A stretch of DNA of 64,000 nucleotides. It comes from Nonomuraea guangzhouensis. Lineage in GTDB: Bacteria > Actinomycetota > Actinomycetes > Streptosporangiales > Streptosporangiaceae. A model generated the notes under the pieces. It did no database searches, had not been told where the DNA came from, and saw only the letters and a list, made by a program, of their open reading frames with translations. The stretch lies in contig NZ_JAHKRM010000011.1 of NCBI RefSeq assembly GCF_019396345.1, forward strand, positions 124,001-188,000, read 5' to 3'. This document shows, in pieces, positions 7,793 through 16,128 of this stretch. Numbering within the stretch: the stretch's first letter is position 1; every line of letters starts with the position of its first letter. The translations under genes and the position numbers were made by a program.

Positions 7793-9679
7793 TCAGCGTT
7801 CGGCGAGCATGAGGTTGCCGTCGTCGCCCCGGTCGACCAGGAAGCGCCGCTCGGCGACCGTTACGATCGGCCGCGCCTGGGTACGCGCCAGCGGCCGGAT
7901 CATCCGGCCCTGGTCGATGACGAAGTCCCAGCGCGACTCGTGGCCGACGACCTCGTCGATGTCCACCAGCGGCACCCGGGCCCGGAAGTCGTGCCCGGCC
8001 AGCGTGACGGGGAAGTACATCTCCTCGCCGTCGCTCCTGCGCACCAGCCGCAGCACCGGGTCGCCGTCGCCCGGGTCGGCGAGCTGGCCGGAGAAGACCA
8101 GGTCGTCACCGTCGACCCGGCACTCGCCGATCAGCGCCTGGGCCCGGCGCAACCGCAGCCCCCAGGCCCCGCCGCCGCCGCGTACCGGCACCAACCACAC
8201 ACCCGCCGTACGCCTCGGCGCCGGCACCAGCGGCGGCAGCCAGCGCGGCCCCGCGACTTTCGCCTCCAGCGTCAGCCGGTGAGCGCGCAGCCGCACCTTC
8301 AGGTTCCAGTGCCCACGGCGGGCGAGCCGGGGGCCCGTCAGAGCCGCCGGGTCGAACGCGAACTCGAAGGAGAAGCCGTGCTCGGGCACCGCACCGCCCT
8401 CTTCCTGCTCGACGTTCGCCCAGGTCGACGAGACGGGCTGGTCGGACAGCGGGATGACGTCGCCGGTCCTGCGCTCCTCCAGCCACACCTGCACGCTCGT
8501 CTTACGCAGGTCCGACGCGTCGAACCGGTCCACGCTCACGCGGCCCGTACCTCTGAGCCGGCCGTCGCGCCACTCCAGCTCGAGCAGCCGGGCCGACAGG
8601 CTGAGCTCGGCCGACACCTCCGACAGGTGTCTGGGCATGGCCGGGTGCCGGCCGTGCCAGCGCTTGCGCAGCAGTCCCGCGAGGCTGATGCGCGGCTGCA
8701 GGAGGCCCTCGCGGTCCTGCTCGAAGACGCGCGCCAGCTCGTCCAGGCGGCGCCCGTGGAGCAGGTGCGCCTGGAGCCGCTGCGCGAACGGGATGCTCTG
8801 CCAGGCCTCCGGCGCGACGCCGTCGAGATAGCGGACGATCAGATCGACGAGGTCGGGAGCGGCCGCGTCGCCCATCTCGGCCATGGCCGCGACCGCCACG
8901 GTCATGTCGATGTCGAGCGTGTCGCGGTCGAAGTGCGGCCTGAGCGCGGGCGCGCGGTCGTCCAGCAGCGCGGCCGTCTGCAGCACCGACAGCAGGCGGT
9001 CACGCAGGTTGGCCGGCTCCAGGCAGCGCTGGGTGATCGAGGTGCCCTCCTCGTCGCGCTGCCGCCAGTGATAGACGATGCCCTTGATCACGTCGACCGA
9101 CGAGGCGCCCACGTGCGCGGCCATGGCGACCGGCTGGTCCTCGTACATGCGCTCGGGGAAGGTCAGGCCGAGGGCGTCCCAGAAGTCGCGCCGGTAGACC
9201 TTGTTCCACAGCATGCGGTCGCGGATCAGCAGCGGGTGGCGGGTGATGTGGGTGCGCTTGAGCTGCTCGGCGAACGCCCGCTTGTGCGCCCAGGAGGGTA
9301 CGAGCAGATTGCGGTAGATCCGCATGACGTTGCCGCAGGCCAGGTCGGAGCCGGTGGCCTCCAGGGAGGAGACCAGCCGCTGGAACGCGCGGGGCGGCAC
9401 CATGTCGTCGCCGTCGACGAAGGCGAGGTAGCGGCCCGTCGCTCGCCGTACGCCGATGTTGCGGGCCCGCCCGACCCCCTGGTTGGCCTGCCGGATGAGA
9501 CTGATCCGCTCGTCGGTCACCATCCGGGCCTCGACCACGGCGGCGCTCGCGTCGGTGCTGCCGTCGTCCACGCAGATCATCTCAAGGTCCTGGAGCTTCT
9601 GCGCGGCCAGCGAATCCAGGCAGGAACCGATGTACTTCTCGACGTTGTAGAACGGGACGATCACCGAAAGAACCGGCAC
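7793..9679 (-). CDS. Family 2 glycosyltransferase, large paralogue
   Basis: A second GT2 enzyme of 628 residues. The N-terminus has LSVIVPFYNVEKYI, ICVDDGSTDAS and the metal-binding FVDGDD. WNKVYRRDFW, MYEDQPVAM, YHWRQRDEEGTSITQR and a helical segment follow as in the GT2 at 616-2064. The last 280 residues are a long beta-rich region that may be two repeated domains, from about residue 350 to the end. The start is GTG 9679 with GAGGAG five bases upstream. It is the last gene of a three-gene minus-strand operon (11510-12424, 9708-11519, this gene). The extra domain may bind polymer or membrane, but nothing in it is diagnostic. Substrate unknown. Confidence 0.85.
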   Translation of the reverse strand: MPVLSVIVPFYNVEKYIGSCLDSLAAQKLQDLEMICVDDGSTDASAAVVEARMVTDERISLIRQANQGVGRARNIGVRRATGRYLAFVDGDDMVPPRAFQRLVSSLEATGSDLACGNVMRIYRNLLVPSWAHKRAFAEQLKRTHITRHPLLIRDRMLWNKVYRRDFWDALGLTFPERMYEDQPVAMAAHVGASSVDVIKGIVYHWRQRDEEGTSITQRCLEPANLRDRLLSVLQTAALLDDRAPALRPHFDRDTLDIDMTVAVAAMAEMGDAAAPDLVDLIVRYLDGVAPEAWQSIPFAQRLQAHLLHGRRLDELARVFEQDREGLLQPRISLAGLLRKRWHGRHPAMPRHLSEVSAELSLSARLLELEWRDGRLRGTGRVSVDRFDASDLRKTSVQVWLEERRTGDVIPLSDQPVSSTWANVEQEEGGAVPEHGFSFEFAFDPAALTGPRLARRGHWNLKVRLRAHRLTLEAKVAGPRWLPPLVPAPRRTAGVWLVPVRGGGGAWGLRLRRAQALIGECRVDGDDLVFSGQLADPGDGDPVLRLVRRSDGEEMYFPVTLAGHDFRARVPLVDIDEVVGHESRWDFVIDQGRMIRPLARTQARPIVTVAERRFLVDRGDDGNLMLAER

Positions 9680-9707
9680 AAGAACTCCTCTTCGTCAGCC
9701 GGATTCG

Positions 9708-11519
9708 TCAGCCGGACAGGAGGCGCAGGACCCTGCGGGCGACCTTGCGCGGGCGAGCCAGGCGGCGTGAGAGCCGGTAGCCGAGCGTCCTGCGGTAGGC
9801 GGCTGACTTCCGCTGGCTCTTTCTCAGCCGGCCCCTGGCCCGCAGCAGCTCGCGTTCGCGGTAGGTGAGCTTGGTCTCCAGACGGGACACCCTGGCCAGC
9901 GCGGCGGTCAGCTGGTCCGCCAGCCGGTCTCGCGCGCCGAGCAGGTCACGGTACGTCGGGGCGGCCTCGCTCAGCTCGGCCGGCTGCCCCAGCTCGGCGT
10001 CGAGCTTGCGGGCCAGGTCGAGGTCGGCCTGGTCACACGGCCGGCCCGCCATGCCGCAGAGCGTCAGCGCCAGTTGCTCAGCCTGCCGCGGCCACGGCCA
10101 CGGATGGTGGTGACCGGCGGCCAGCAGCCGGACCGCGAACCGCCACATCACCCGGCACAGCACCACCCGGTCGGCGGGCCGATCGGGCGGCCCGGGCACG
10201 GGGTGGATCGCGGCGAACCTCTCGCCGTCCCAGACCAGGTTGTCGGCCGCGGCGTCGCCGCCCGTCTCGACCCAGCCGCCGAGCGCGGCGAGCAGGTCGC
10301 GGACGGCCCGCACGTCCTCCCGCGCGCACGCCTCGACCAGGACCTCCTCCACGACCCGGCCCCCGGGGATGGCCCGCTCCACGCCGTCGGGCAACTGGCG
10401 GGTGGCGCTCCGGGTGACCTCGTGTACGGCGTGCCCCTCCTCGACGAGCCCGAGCGGCAAACTCACCACGCCGATCGCGGCCGGAGAGCCGGTCGCGATC
10501 GGGTCGCTGGACTCGGACGGGGCGGTGGTCGCGGTCGGGGGTCGGGTTGCGATTGCCACCCATACCGGGGCGAGTTGTTCGCCGAGGCCGTGTCTGAACA
10601 CCAGCCGGGTCAGCCGCAGCGGGTCGGCCACCAGCATCCTGTCGCCGCCACGGGCGCTCAGCGGAACCGTGAGCGCGTCGGGCAGGTCGCGCCCGAGCAG
10701 TTCGCGGGCGAGCAGCGCGCGCGGCGCCGCACGGCCGGGATAGGCGGCGTAACACCTCTCCGGGACCAGCCCGGCCGCCGCCAGCTCCTCGTCGAGTGCG
10801 CCGGACCCGTCGGGATAGCCCTGGTCGAAGCCGTGCGGCTCCCAGTGCTCGTCGGCTCCCGCCCTGTCGGCGGGCCGGGCCTCGACGAACCGGTCGATGC
10901 CCAGGTCATTGCTGACACTAAGGACAAACCGCCCGCCCGGCGCGACGCGCGCGGCGAGCATGCCCAGCGACTCACGCCAGGGCGGCGCGACCTCCTCGGC
11001 CGAGTGCGTACGCCGCAGCCCGTCGAGCGCCAGAACCAGGTCGTACGTCTCCTCTTCGGGCAACGCCGACAGACGGCCGCAATGCACCGCCATACCGGCA
11101 TGGCGCTCGGCGAGGGCACACGCGTCGGGATAGGAACGCAGCAGCACGGCCACCGACGAGGCCCGCGCCACCACCTCGTCCACCAGACCGCGCGGATGCG
11201 GCCCGACCAGCAGCACCCTGGCCCGCTCACCACCCCAGGCCCGCTCCCCGGCCCTGGCACCCTCCTCAACCCTGGCCCACTCGTCGCGCCTGGCCCGCTC
11301 CTCGGCCCGAGCCCATTCGTGGCACCTCTTCCCCTCTTCGGCGCCGGTCTCCCCGTCGGCACCGGCCACCTTGTCCGTCTCGACGGGGAGCAGGCGCCTG
11401 ACCAGTTCGAGGGCCACGCCCCGCCAGTCCGTGACGCCGGACGTATGGGATGAGTCTGACCACAGCAGCATCTCGCCGCCGATCAGCCGGACGTTCTCGG
11501 GTGCCTCGTTCATGCGCAT
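9708..11519 (-). CDS. Class I methyltransferase-like protein with C-terminal coiled coil
   Basis: A protein of 603 residues. About residues 95-210 resemble an S-adenosylmethionine fold: ARVLLVGPHPRGLVDEV as a degenerate motif I, EETYDLVLALDG as motif II/IV and LAARVAPGGRFVLSVSNDLG as the post-motif strand. The glycine-rich loop lacks the standard GxGxG, so catalysis is not assured. A charged Glu/Arg/Ala stretch rich in ERAR and EWAR comes before it. The C-terminal 120 residues form a probable coiled coil followed by a very basic tail (RLSRRLARPRKVARRVLR), which could touch membrane or polymer. The start 11519 overlaps the end of the upstream gene; Met at 11513 is an alternative. A glycan-modifying or scaffolding role is inferred from the operon. 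Confidence 0.65.
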   Translation of the reverse strand: MRMNEAPENVRLIGGEMLLWSDSSHTSGVTDWRGVALELVRRLLPVETDKVAGADGETGAEEGKRCHEWARAEERARRDEWARVEEGARAGERAWGGERARVLLVGPHPRGLVDEVVARASSVAVLLRSYPDACALAERHAGMAVHCGRLSALPEEETYDLVLALDGLRRTHSAEEVAPPWRESLGMLAARVAPGGRFVLSVSNDLGIDRFVEARPADRAGADEHWEPHGFDQGYPDGSGALDEELAAAGLVPERCYAAYPGRAAPRALLARELLGRDLPDALTVPLSARGGDRMLVADPLRLTRLVFRHGLGEQLAPVWVAIATRPPTATTAPSESSDPIATGSPAAIGVVSLPLGLVEEGHAVHEVTRSATRQLPDGVERAIPGGRVVEEVLVEACAREDVRAVRDLLAALGGWVETGGDAAADNLVWDGERFAAIHPVPGPPDRPADRVVLCRVMWRFAVRLLAAGHHHPWPWPRQAEQLALTLCGMAGRPCDQADLDLARKLDAELGQPAELSEAAPTYRDLLGARDRLADQLTAALARVSRLETKLTYRERELLRARGRLRKSQRKSAAYRRTLGYRLSRRLARPRKVARRVLRLLSG

Positions 11520-12424
11520 CGCGCCCGCTTCCAGCCGAACATTCGCCGTAGCTCCTCCGGTGTCGCCTGATACTCGAATCCCAGCTCCTGCCGCGCCGCC
11601 TCCCTGGCCGCCTCGGGATCGACGCGCTCGCCGTGCAACTCGGGCCAGAGCCGCATCCGGCGGGCGGTGCCGCCGTACTCGGGCCGTTCGTCCTCGAACT
11701 GCATCGGATCCCCGTACACGGCGACCTCGCAGCCCACGGACGCGCCGTAGAACAGCGCGCTGCCGAGCCGGTTGGAGGCCACCCTGCGATGCCGCCGCAG
11801 CGCGGCGAGCTGGCCGGGCAGGAAGTCCCGCCCCTTGCCGTCCCACCGCGAACCACGCTCGCCATGGCAGATGACCCGGAAACCCGCCGACCGATAAGCA
11901 CGCCGGATGTCCGGATTAGCGAATTCCAACCAGTAAAGACAGATTGTCACCGGCCCTGTCTCCACTTCGGCGATTTCGGCGGCGAGTCGGGCATGATCCC
12001 CCATGACCGAATGCTTTTCCCAGCCGTGGAAGGGGTACCAGATCGTACCCTCCCTTTCGGGAGCTGCGGCCGTTCGGGGCTCCATATCAAGCAGGTAGAT
12101 CCATGGCGCGCCGATGACATAGTGGCCTCGGCGGCCCATGGACCAGCCACGGCGTCTGAGCACGTCGGACCAGACGAAACGGGGATATCCGGGGCTGCAC
12201 CAGTGGTCGTTGGGCGGGAATCCGTGGAGATAGTTCCAGCCGTGCTGCAAGAAACCCTGTATTCGCCGGGGAGTGTCTTCCGCCACTTCACAGTATCGGC
12301 CGAGTATGCGGGAGTGCCCGTACCAGTGATTGGATTCGTCCATCATTCCCTCTGTAGCGGTTGACGCGCGCCATGCGACATTCCCAGCCCGGCACAGCGG
12401 GCACTCGCCGTTATACGGTTCCAT
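11510..12424 (-). CDS. Unrecognised glycan-island protein, possible GT-B-type transferase
   Basis: A cytoplasmic-looking protein of 304 residues with no signal peptide. I cannot assign a family. The N-terminus has a CPLC pair (residues 8-11) that could be half of a zinc site. The middle contains RFVWSDVLRRRGW, APWIYLLD, IWYPFHGWEKHSVMGDH and GPVTICLYWLEF. The C-terminal GSALFYGASVGCEVAVYGD resembles the nucleotide-phosphate loop seen near the C-terminus of several GT-B sialyl- and polysialyl-type transferases. It heads the operon that runs into the methyltransferase-like gene and the large GT2, and is divergent from the acyl carrier protein gene. No other gene in the island is an obvious CMP-nonulosonate transferase, so this is a candidate. 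That is inference only. Confidence 0.6.
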   Translation of the reverse strand: MEPYNGECPLCRAGNVAWRASTATEGMMDESNHWYGHSRILGRYCEVAEDTPRRIQGFLQHGWNYLHGFPPNDHWCSPGYPRFVWSDVLRRRGWSMGRRGHYVIGAPWIYLLDMEPRTAAAPEREGTIWYPFHGWEKHSVMGDHARLAAEIAEVETGPVTICLYWLEFANPDIRRAYRSAGFRVICHGERGSRWDGKGRDFLPGQLAALRRHRRVASNRLGSALFYGASVGCEVAVYGDPMQFEDERPEYGGTARRMRLWPELHGERVDPEAAREAARQELGFEYQATPEELRRMFGWKRARCA

Positions 12425-12507
12425 TACTCACGAGGGGGGCTTGGTTTCTGTTGACGGACGATCATGGCTACACTGAGTCGTTGTCCGGCGACAGAAAGTG
12501 AGCAGAC

Positions 12508-12753
12508 ATGAGCCAGCTCGACCGCCTGCGCGGCGTCTTCCGCGCCTCGCTGAGCCTGCCGGTCGACACGGACGTCGACGGGCTCCACTACCGCGCGATC
12601 CCGCAGTGGGACTCGCTGGCCCACATGGCCCTCGTCGCCGCGATGGAGGACGAGTTCACCATCATGATCGACACGGACGAGATGATCGACATGAGCTCGT
12701 TCGCCAAGGCCGCCGAGCTGCTGGAGAAGCACGGTGCCGACGCCGTCACCTGA
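12508..12753 (+). CDS. Acyl carrier protein
   Basis: An 81-residue acyl carrier protein. The phosphopantetheine attachment motif is DSL in QWDSLAHMAL, with Ser36 as the site, followed by the acidic helix MEDEFTIMIDTDEM typical of ACPs. It opens a five-gene run in which each gene is close to or overlaps the next, so it is probably the dedicated carrier for the acyl group handled by the downstream ligase, ketoreductase and Lux-like enzymes. The ketoreductase start (GTG 12734) lies inside its last 20 bases. Its sequence is of the type found in sugar-modification and peptide clusters and does not look like the housekeeping AcpP. Confidence 0.92.
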   Translation: MSQLDRLRGVFRASLSLPVDTDVDGLHYRAIPQWDSLAHMALVAAMEDEFTIMIDTDEMIDMSSFAKAAELLEKHGADAVT

Positions 12754-13486
12754 CCTCCGCGTCGCGCTCGTCACCGGCTCCACGCTGGGCATCGGCCGGG
12801 CCGTCGCCGTCCGGCTGGCCCGGACCGGCCACGTGGTCGTCGTCCATGGGCGCGACCGGGAGCGAGCCGCCAAGGCGGCGGCCGAGGTGGCCGCCGAGAC
12901 CGGCGGCCGCACCGACACGGTCCACGGCGACGTGGCCGACCCCGCCGCGGTGTCGGCCATGCTGCGGGAGATCCACCGGCGGCACGGGCGGCTCGACGCC
13001 CTGGTGATCAACGCGGGCGGGCACGCGGCCGGCCTGCTCGGCATGATGCACAGCGACGTGGTGAGCAGGCTCTTCCACGTCAACGCGATGGGCGCCACCC
13101 ACACCCTGCAGGCCGCGGTCAAGCTGCTGCGCAGGGGCACCGACCCGGCCGTGGTCCTGGTCTCCTCGGTCATGGGCCGCAAGGGAGCGCCCGGCCAGGC
13201 CGTCTACTCCGCCACCAAGGCCGCCGTGCTCGGCCTCACCCTGGCCGCCGCCAAGGAGCTGGGGCCCCAGGGCATCCGGGTCAACGCGGTGGCACCCGGT
13301 TACATCCAGACCGACATGCTCTCCACGCTCGACGACCGGGCACGCGCCGACACCATCGCCGCGACCCCACTCGGCCGCCTGGGCACCGCCGGCGACGTGG
13401 CCGCCGCGGCCGCCTTCCTGCTCTCCGCCGACGCCTGCTTCATCACCGGCCAGGTCATCGGGGTGGACGGCGGGCTGGTGCTGTAA
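12734..13486 (+). CDS. SDR oxidoreductase, FabG-like 3-oxoacyl-ACP reductase
   Basis: Classical short-chain dehydrogenase of 250 residues: cofactor motif TGSTLGIG (14-21), NAGG at 93-96, catalytic Ser145, Tyr158 and Lys162 in YSATK, and a C-terminal GQVIGVDGGLVL typical of FabG proteins. GTG 12734 overlaps the ACP gene. Beside an ACP and an acyl ligase it most likely reduces a 3-oxoacyl-ACP to a 3-hydroxyacyl-ACP with NADPH; reduction of a sugar keto group is the alternative. It ends 12 bases before the ligase ORF. Confidence 0.88.
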   Translation: MPTPSPDLRVALVTGSTLGIGRAVAVRLARTGHVVVVHGRDRERAAKAAAEVAAETGGRTDTVHGDVADPAAVSAMLREIHRRHGRLDALVINAGGHAAGLLGMMHSDVVSRLFHVNAMGATHTLQAAVKLLRRGTDPAVVLVSSVMGRKGAPGQAVYSATKAAVLGLTLAAAKELGPQGIRVNAVAPGYIQTDMLSTLDDRARADTIAATPLGRLGTAGDVAAAAAFLLSADACFITGQVIGVDGGLVL

Positions 13487-13498
13487 GCCTCCGACACG

Positions 13499-15100
13499 AT
13501 GGACGGGCGGTCTTCCATGAACGCTTCACTTCACCCCACCGACGGTTCCCCACCACACACCAACGCCGGGACCGCGGGCGACGGGCGAGCTCCCATGCCC
13601 CCTTCCCCACACCCCGGCGTGCACACTGACGGCGGGGCGGTGGGGTCACTGTCCCGTTCCCTGCAACCCGACGCGCCTCACACCGCGGACGCCACCGACG
13701 GCAGGGCTGTGGGGTCAAGCGCGCCTCACATCGCGGACGCCACCGATGGTGGGATCGGGGGCTCTGCGCGGCAGGAGGTACGACCCACGGAGTGCTTTCC
13801 GCACCCGGACGCGCGGATGGTCGTCGCCGGGGAGCCAGGCGTGGTCACCGGCGACGAGCTGACCGCCCGGATCGGGAGCGCCATGAAGTCCCTCGCCGCC
13901 CTACCACCCGGCCCGGTGTTCTGCGGCATGCGCAACGACCTGCCGTCCGTACTCCGCTACCTCGCGGCGTTGCGGGTGGGCCGGCCCATCGCGCTGCTGG
14001 ACCCCGACCTGCCGCCCGGCACGCTGGCCGAGCTTGCCGCCAGGTTCAAGCCCGCCGCCCTGCTCGGGTTCACGCGGGCCGCCGACGGTCTGCGGCGCAC
14101 CCGGGGCGGCACCCCCGAGCCCCACCCGGACCTTGCCGTCCTGCTCGCCACCTCGGGTTCCACCGGCAACCCCAAGCTCGTACGACTGTCACGGTCCGCC
14201 GTGCCGGCCAACGCCCAGGCCATCGCCACCGCCCTGGCCATCGACCCCGGCGAGACTGCGCCCACCAGCCTCCCGCTCTACTACAGCTACGGCCTGTCGG
14301 TGCTCAACAGCCATCTCGCCGCGGGCGCCACCGTGGTGCTGACCGACGCGGGCCTGCTCGAACGGTCCTTCTGGACCATGCTCGACGAGCACCGGTGCAC
14401 CTCGCTCGCCGCGGTCCCCTACCAGTACGAGATGCTGCGCAAGCTCCGCTTCGACCCGGCCGAACACCCCGCGCTCACCACCCTCACCCAGGCGGGCGGG
14501 CGGCTGCGCCCCGAGCTGGTCACCGAGTTCGCCGCCAAGGCCAAGCGATTCTTCGTCATGTACGGCCAGACGGAGGCGACCGCCCGCATCGCCGTGCTCC
14601 CCCACGACCGCCTGGCCACCAAACCGGGCTCCGCCGGCCTGGCGGTCCCCGGCGGCCGCCTGACCATCGACGACGGCCAGGTCGTCTACCACGGCCCCAA
14701 CGTGATGATGGGCTACGCCGAAACAGCCGACGACCTGGCCAGGGGCGACGACCTGGGCGGCGTGCTGGCTACGGGCGACCTCGGCCACCTCGACGACGAG
14801 GGCTTCCTCTACATCACCGGCCGGATGAAGCGCATCGCCAAGGTCTTCGGCGTACGCGTCAACCTCGACGACATCGAACACCTGCTCCGCGACCGCGGCC
14901 CCATCGCGGCCACGAGCGGCGACGACCGCATCACGGTCTGGGCCGAGGGCCTCGACACCGACGGCTGCACCACGCTCGCCCGGCGGCTGGGGTCCGAGCT
15001 GCGGCTCCACTGGAGCGGGTTCGACGTGCGCGGCGTCGACCGGCTGCCACTGCTCGGCACGGGAAAGATCGACTACAGCGCGCTGGAGGCCCGTACATGA
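13499..15100 (+). CDS. AMP-forming acyl-CoA/acyl-ACP ligase
   Basis: ANL-superfamily adenylating enzyme. The P-loop is LLATSGSTGNPKLVRL at about residue 217, the adenine loop is YGQTEATARI, and the hinge region is TGDLGHLDDEGFLYITGRMKRIAKVFG. The last residues LLGTGKIDYSAL supply the catalytic lysine of the small domain. It should activate a carboxylic acid and load it on the ACP of this operon. The first 107 residues before MVVAGEPG are low in complexity and repetitive, without family similarity; translation may instead begin at ATG 13517 or well inside, so the start is uncertain. The stop overlaps the luxE-like start as ATGA. Confidence 0.87.
   Translation: MDGRSSMNASLHPTDGSPPHTNAGTAGDGRAPMPPSPHPGVHTDGGAVGSLSRSLQPDAPHTADATDGRAVGSSAPHIADATDGGIGGSARQEVRPTECFPHPDARMVVAGEPGVVTGDELTARIGSAMKSLAALPPGPVFCGMRNDLPSVLRYLAALRVGRPIALLDPDLPPGTLAELAARFKPAALLGFTRAADGLRRTRGGTPEPHPDLAVLLATSGSTGNPKLVRLSRSAVPANAQAIATALAIDPGETAPTSLPLYYSYGLSVLNSHLAAGATVVLTDAGLLERSFWTMLDEHRCTSLAAVPYQYEMLRKLRFDPAEHPALTTLTQAGGRLRPELVTEFAAKAKRFFVMYGQTEATARIAVLPHDRLATKPGSAGLAVPGGRLTIDDGQVVYHGPNVMMGYAETADDLARGDDLGGVLATGDLGHLDDEGFLYITGRMKRIAKVFGVRVNLDDIEHLLRDRGPIAATSGDDRITVWAEGLDTDGCTTLARRLGSELRLHWSGFDVRGVDRLPLLGTGKIDYSALEART
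13673..13768 (+). repeat. Tandem 48-base repeat in ligase N-terminus
   Basis: Two adjacent 48-base units (starting 13673 and 13721) encode two related 16-residue blocks beginning APHTADATDG and APHIADATDG. A more decayed relative (HTDGGAVGS) lies upstream near 13622-13650. The unit is a multiple of three, so copy-number change keeps the frame. It lies in the part of the ligase gene that has no family similarity. Confidence 0.75.
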
Positions 15101-16128
15101 GTGTCTTCACCTTGGCCCAAGGCGCGAAGGAGGCGGTGCTGCTGCCTGAGCTGGTCGCGCTGACCGAGCGGCATCGGCGGGCGTGCCTGCCGTACCGGAG
15201 GATTCTCGACGCGATCGGGGCGGTGGGGCCGTACGAGCGGGTGGCGGATCTGCCGTGGTTGCCGGTGCGGCTGTTCAAGACGCACGAGTTGCGCAGTGTG
15301 CCGGAGAGTGCGGTGTTCAGGGTGCTCACCTCCAGCGGGACGACCGGGCAGCGGCCCAGCCGCGTCTACCTCGACCGCGAGGCGGCGGCCGCGCAGCCGC
15401 GCATGCTGGCGGCGACGCTCCGGGCGGTGCTGGGCGGGCGGCGGCTGCCGATGCTGATCGTCGACAGCCGGTCGGTGGTACGCGATCCCACGCTGAGCGC
15501 TCGCGGCGCGGGCGTGCTCGGCATGATGAACTTCGGCAGGGACCACACGTTCGTCCTCGACGAGGGTGGCGGGCTGGATGCCGAGGCGGTCAAGGGCTTC
15601 CTCGCGCGGCATGGTGGTGCGCCTTATCTGATCTTCGGGTTCACGTTCATGGCGTGGTCGCACCTGCGTGAGCTGGGGCTTGATCTGTCCCAGGGGGTGC
15701 TGATCCACTCCGGGGGCTGGAAGCGGCTGGCCGAGCAGGCCGTCGACCACGCCACGTTCCGCGAGCGGCTGGGCGAGGAGTGCGGGCTGCGGCGGATCCA
15801 CGACTTCTACGGGATGGTCGAGCAGATCGGCACCGTGTTCCTGGAGGGGCCGGATGGGGGCGGGCTTTACTGCCCCGATTTCGCCGATGTCGTGATCCGT
15901 GACCCGGAGACGTGGCAGGAGGCGCCTGTCGGGGTGCCGGGGCTGATCGAGGTGGTCAGCACACTGCCCACCTCCTATCCGGGGCACGTCCTTCTGACGG
16001 AGGACCTCGGCGTGGTGCACGGCGTGGACGACGGGGTGTGGCCGGGCAAACGGTTCTCGGTGCTCGGGCGGCTGCCGAGGGCAGAGGCACGCGGCTGCAG
16101 CGACACGGCGGCACGGACGGCGGCGTGA
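15097..16128 (+). CDS. LuxE-like acyl-protein synthetase
   Basis: A protein of 343 residues of the LuxE family (acyl-protein synthetase, an ANL relative). It has TSSGTTGQRPSRVYLDRE at residues 78-95 as the adenylate loop, GMVEQIGTVFLEG as the acceptor loop and the C-terminal RGCSDT block with Cys334, the position where LuxE carries the acyl group before passing it to LuxC. In luminous bacteria LuxE and LuxC reduce fatty acids to aldehydes. Here there is no luciferase, and the pair sits with an ACP, ketoreductase and acyl ligase in a glycan island. It is ATGA-coupled to the ligase, and its stop overlaps the luxC-like start. Confidence 0.88.
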   Translation: MSVFTLAQGAKEAVLLPELVALTERHRRACLPYRRILDAIGAVGPYERVADLPWLPVRLFKTHELRSVPESAVFRVLTSSGTTGQRPSRVYLDREAAAAQPRMLAATLRAVLGGRRLPMLIVDSRSVVRDPTLSARGAGVLGMMNFGRDHTFVLDEGGGLDAEAVKGFLARHGGAPYLIFGFTFMAWSHLRELGLDLSQGVLIHSGGWKRLAEQAVDHATFRERLGEECGLRRIHDFYGMVEQIGTVFLEGPDGGGLYCPDFADVVIRDPETWQEAPVGVPGLIEVVSTLPTSYPGHVLLTEDLGVVHGVDDGVWPGKRFSVLGRLPRAEARGCSDTAARTAA

